Shown here one piece after another: positions 61,819-64,000 of a DNA stretch of 64,000 nt. Position 1 is the stretch's first letter. Each line of letters opens with the position of its first letter. Below the pieces are notes generated by a model. It saw nothing but the letters and a program-made list of their open reading frames with translations, was not told the DNA's origin and ran no database searches. The DNA is from Epilinea sp044228875. Its GTDB lineage: Bacteria; Chloroflexota; Anaerolineae; Epilineales; Epilineaceae. Position numbers and translations under genes: made by a program. The stretch covers positions 1-64,000 of the forward strand of contig JBGAUA010000002.1 in the NCBI GenBank assembly GCA_044228875.1. Reading direction: 5' to 3'.

Positions 61819-62826
61819 ATGACCACCACGCCCAACACCTCCGGCTCGCGCGGCGCCAGGGCCCTGGCCGATGAACCGATCTTCAACATCGGTGCTGTGG
61901 CCAGGATGTCCGGGCTGTCGGTGGCCGTCCTTCGCGCTTGGGAGCGACGGTACGGTTTTCCTCAGGCGCAGCGCAGTGCCGGCCGCCAGAGGGTCTACAG
62001 CCAACGGACCCTGGATCAGCTGCGCTGGGTGAAGGCGCGCATCGACCAAGGGATGCAGGCCGGACAGGCCATCCGCGCCCTGAGCCATGCCCAGTCCGAG
62101 CTCGGCGCGCTCGTGCTAGACGCCCGCCCGTCGTGGGAGCCGTCTTCATCCTCGCGGGTGGACGACCCTGTGCTGCAGGCCTTCGCCAACCGTGTCGCCG
62201 GGGCGCTCATGGCCCACGATCTGTCCGGAGCCGATCGGATCCTGGCCGAGGCCCTGGCTGTGCTCAGCCTGGAGGATATCCTGCTCAAGGTGATCCCACC
62301 TGCCTTGGCCGATTTGGGGGAGGGTTGGGAAGCGGGCGAGGTCACGGTGGCGACGGAGCATCTGGCTTCGGCATACATCCGCCAGCGACTGTTGCTATGG
62401 CTGGCCGAAGGGTCTCCGCCGCGCCCTGTTCCCCCCACGGTCCTGGCCTGCGCGCCCGGCGACTGGCACGAGATCGGGCTCCTCATCCTGGGGGTGCTTC
62501 TTCGGCGGCGGCTCTGGCCAATCCACTACCTCGGACCCGCCGTGCCTTTGTCCGATCTGGCGGCCTTCGTGCGCAGCACCCAACCGGCAGCCGTGGTGGT
62601 GGTGGCCACCATCGCTTCGGCGGCGGTCGCCCTGGGCGAAGGTTCGCGCGAGATGCCGGAACTGGATTCCAGTGGGCGGACGGTCTTCTGCTACGGCGGC
62701 CGCGCCTTTGGCCAGGACCCGTCCCTGCGCGACGGCCTGCCCGGCCACTACCTGGGCGACAGCCTGGAGGACAGCGTAGAGCGCCTGGACGGTCTGTTGC
62801 GTGACATCACCGGCATCGTGACCTAA
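61819..62826 (+). CDS. MerR-family regulator with cobalamin-binding domain (CarH/LitR-like photoreceptor candidate)
   Basis: 335 residues. N-terminal MerR winged helix (FNIGAVARMSGLSVAVLRAWERRYG, about 22-46), a helical linker, and a B12-binding region: W170-x9-E180-H181 (the CarH Wx9EH motif) in a four-helix cap, then D215-W-H217-E-I-G220 (D/ExHxxG, His as lower axial ligand) in a Rossmann-like domain. In CarH, adenosylcobalamin drives tetramer repression in the dark and light releases it. The residue after W170 is Glu, where T. thermophilus CarH, as I recall, has His132. It is divergent from the SDR-SRPBCC genes. Confidence 0.86.
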   Translation: MTTTPNTSGSRGARALADEPIFNIGAVARMSGLSVAVLRAWERRYGFPQAQRSAGRQRVYSQRTLDQLRWVKARIDQGMQAGQAIRALSHAQSELGALVLDARPSWEPSSSSRVDDPVLQAFANRVAGALMAHDLSGADRILAEALAVLSLEDILLKVIPPALADLGEGWEAGEVTVATEHLASAYIRQRLLLWLAEGSPPRPVPPTVLACAPGDWHEIGLLILGVLLRRRLWPIHYLGPAVPLSDLAAFVRSTQPAAVVVVATIASAAVALGEGSREMPELDSSGRTVFCYGGRAFGQDPSLRDGLPGHYLGDSLEDSVERLDGLLRDITGIVT

Positions 62827-62869
62827 GATTGCCGCCTGCTCAAGCCTCGCACAGCTTCAGGGAGGTCAC

Positions 62870-63274
62870 ATGGCACAACGCATCGAGGGCGAACTTCAAC
62901 TCATCCTGCATTTGGAAGAACTCAAGTCGCGGCACAATCCGGAGATGGTGGGCAAGGCCGAGTATCGGGTTCAGGTATGGATAAACGGTCTGGAGCGCTG
63001 GCAGTCCGAAAAGCCGGTCAAGGTGAAGGAAGGCGGGACGGCCGTCCTCGGGGTCGGGATCCCGATGCGCCTGGAAGCCGACACCGACATCGTCGACATC
63101 CAGGTGCTGGTCGCGGAGCTGGACCTGCTCAGCCCGGATGACCCAGCCGCGGGCGGCTTCGAGTTGTATCGCTCGGCCGGGTTCTTCGTGGGGGAGCGCT
63201 TCTCCATCCCCATCAGCGGAGCGGACACGGACATCAGCATTCAATGCCGCGTCGAGGCCGAGCCGCTGGCGTAG
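62870..63274 (+). CDS. Hypothetical beta-rich small protein
   Basis: 134 residues; GGGAGGTCAC precedes ATG 62870. There is no signal peptide or TM segment. Alternating hydrophobic strands (YRVQVWINGLERW, VLGVGIPMRLEADTDIVDIQVLVAELDLL) suggest a beta-sandwich or jelly-roll. I do not recognise it. It starts 43 bases after the CarH-like stop, so it may share that transcript. Confidence 0.6.
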   Translation: MAQRIEGELQLILHLEELKSRHNPEMVGKAEYRVQVWINGLERWQSEKPVKVKEGGTAVLGVGIPMRLEADTDIVDIQVLVAELDLLSPDDPAAGGFELYRSAGFFVGERFSIPISGADTDISIQCRVEAEPLA

Positions 63275-63343
63275 GCGATCGGGGGAGCCGCGTTCGGTGG
63301 AGGACGCCGGCCGGCGGTTGCGCGGACGAGCAGAGCGCTCGGT

Positions 63344-64000
63344 TCAGGCCAGGTAGAGTACCTGGCGAAAAAAAGCCAATCCGTCCGGCTCCTGATCGGC
63401 GGCGCGGAGCCGCCAGGCCGGATGTTGGAAGCGGCTGATGAAGCGCTCCGGATGGGGCATCAGGCCCAGGATGCGGCCGCTGGGGTCGGCAAGCCCGGCG
63501 ATGGCGTGCACGGCGCCGTTGGGGTTCTCCGGATACTGCTCCGTGGGCCGACCCATGGCGTCGACATAGCGCAGGGCCACCAGGCCCTGCGTTTCGATGT
63601 CTGCCAGGGTGGCCTCGTCGGCGAAGAAGCGACCTTCGCCGTGCGCCAGGGGCAGCTCCAGTTGCTCCGGCAGACCTTGTACCAAGGGGCCGCTGCCGGA
63701 TGACCGCAGGCGGACCCAACGGCATTCGAAGCGCCCGCTGGCATTCAGGGCCAGGGTGGCCCGCATCGCCCCTAGTTGCCCGAAGGGCAGCAGGCCGGTG
63801 CGCACCAGCACCTGGAAGCCGTTACAGATCCCCAGGATGGGCTTGCGCGCCAGCGCGAAATCGGCCAAGGCATCGGCCAGGAAGCTGACCAGCTCGACGG
63901 CCATCACCTTGCCGCTGACCACATCATCGCCATAGGAAAAGCCACCCGGCAGGGCGAGTACGTCGTAATCGGCGAGACGCTCTGCGCCGGAACGCAACAG
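63344..64000 (-). CDS. purQ: Phosphoribosylformylglycinamidine synthase, glutaminase subunit (5' end outside window)
   Basis: About 219 C-terminal residues of PurQ. It includes YDVLALPGGFSYGDDVVSG, the nucleophile Cys in LGICNGFQVLV, and the His-Glu part of the triad in LMPHPER. It supplies ammonia from glutamine to PurL for purine synthesis. The stop is at 63344; the N-terminal part lies beyond 64000. Confidence 0.93.
   Translation of the reverse strand: MLRSGAERLADYDVLALPGGFSYGDDVVSGKVMAVELVSFLADALADFALARKPILGICNGFQVLVRTGLLPFGQLGAMRATLALNASGRFECRWVRLRSSGSGPLVQGLPEQLELPLAHGEGRFFADEATLADIETQGLVALRYVDAMGRPTEQYPENPNGAVHAIAGLADPSGRILGLMPHPERFISRFQHPAWRLRAADQEPDGLAFFRQVLYLA

Overview
The window is a G+C-rich bacterial chromosome segment spanning the replication origin. 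The family content and style point to Chloroflexota (Anaerolineae-like), an inference that was not tested. Pointers are secreted beta-propeller proteins, one with a TPTP-rich tail ending in a WLPM-type motif; LysM and cohesin surface proteins; a fused cytochrome b6/subunit IV; and frequent leaderless starts. No rRNA, CRISPR array, insertion sequence or prophage was seen.

Layout. 1-9650 is the origin core: a DnaA-box cluster (oriC) downstream of dnaA (-), then divergently rpmH-rnpA-yidD-yidC-jag (+), a methyltransferase (-) whose start codon lies inside a parS site, a second parS, parB and parA (-), then dnaN and recF (+, to 10967). 10981-17305 is an exopolysaccharide block: a GT4 glycosyltransferase, two Wzz-like co-polymerases (one a tandem duplication), a BY-kinase-like ATPase with a degraded P-loop, and dTDP-sugar genes rmlA and rmlB. 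17681-21146 encodes a quinol oxidoreductase: Rieske protein, fused cytochrome b and a mono-haem cytochrome c. 21223-26647 (-) holds a broken mutY, an LVIVD-type propeller protein, tRNA-Thr and tRNA-Gly, a field of inverted repeats, and a cohesin-plus-LysM surface protein. 26941-35959 (+) holds ndk, then a nucleotide-sugar epimerase, a GT2 glycosyltransferase, a secreted Asp-box protein and two GT-C membrane glycosyltransferases.

35991-43876 (-) holds trpS, a coupled cassette of two ABC ATPases and two permeases, and an ECF sigma factor overlapping a large anti-sigma/DUF3352-like protein. 43980-52416 holds an Asp-box protein (+), a small unknown protein, fabH and fabF and a LysM/M23 envelope protein (all -), then a pentapeptide-repeat membrane protein and truD (+). 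52418-59785 holds an SAM methyltransferase with a G11 tract, a GT-C protein and an ALDH7-type dehydrogenase (all -), an unknown HTH-like protein (+), typA (-) and a tetR gene (+). 60174-62826 is a candidate light/B12-responsive island: SRPBCC and TIGR01777-type SDR genes (-) divergent from a CarH-like MerR/B12 regulator (+). The window ends with an unknown small protein and the 3' part of purQ (-).

Two themes cut across regions. First, at least seven genes have a -10 hexamer 6-9 bases before the start codon and no leader, including dnaA and recF; leaderless initiation looks common here. Second, several genes look altered: mutY lacks about 14 bases covering a conserved motif, jag has no stop after its R3H domain, and the CpsD-like ATPase lacks GK[S/T].
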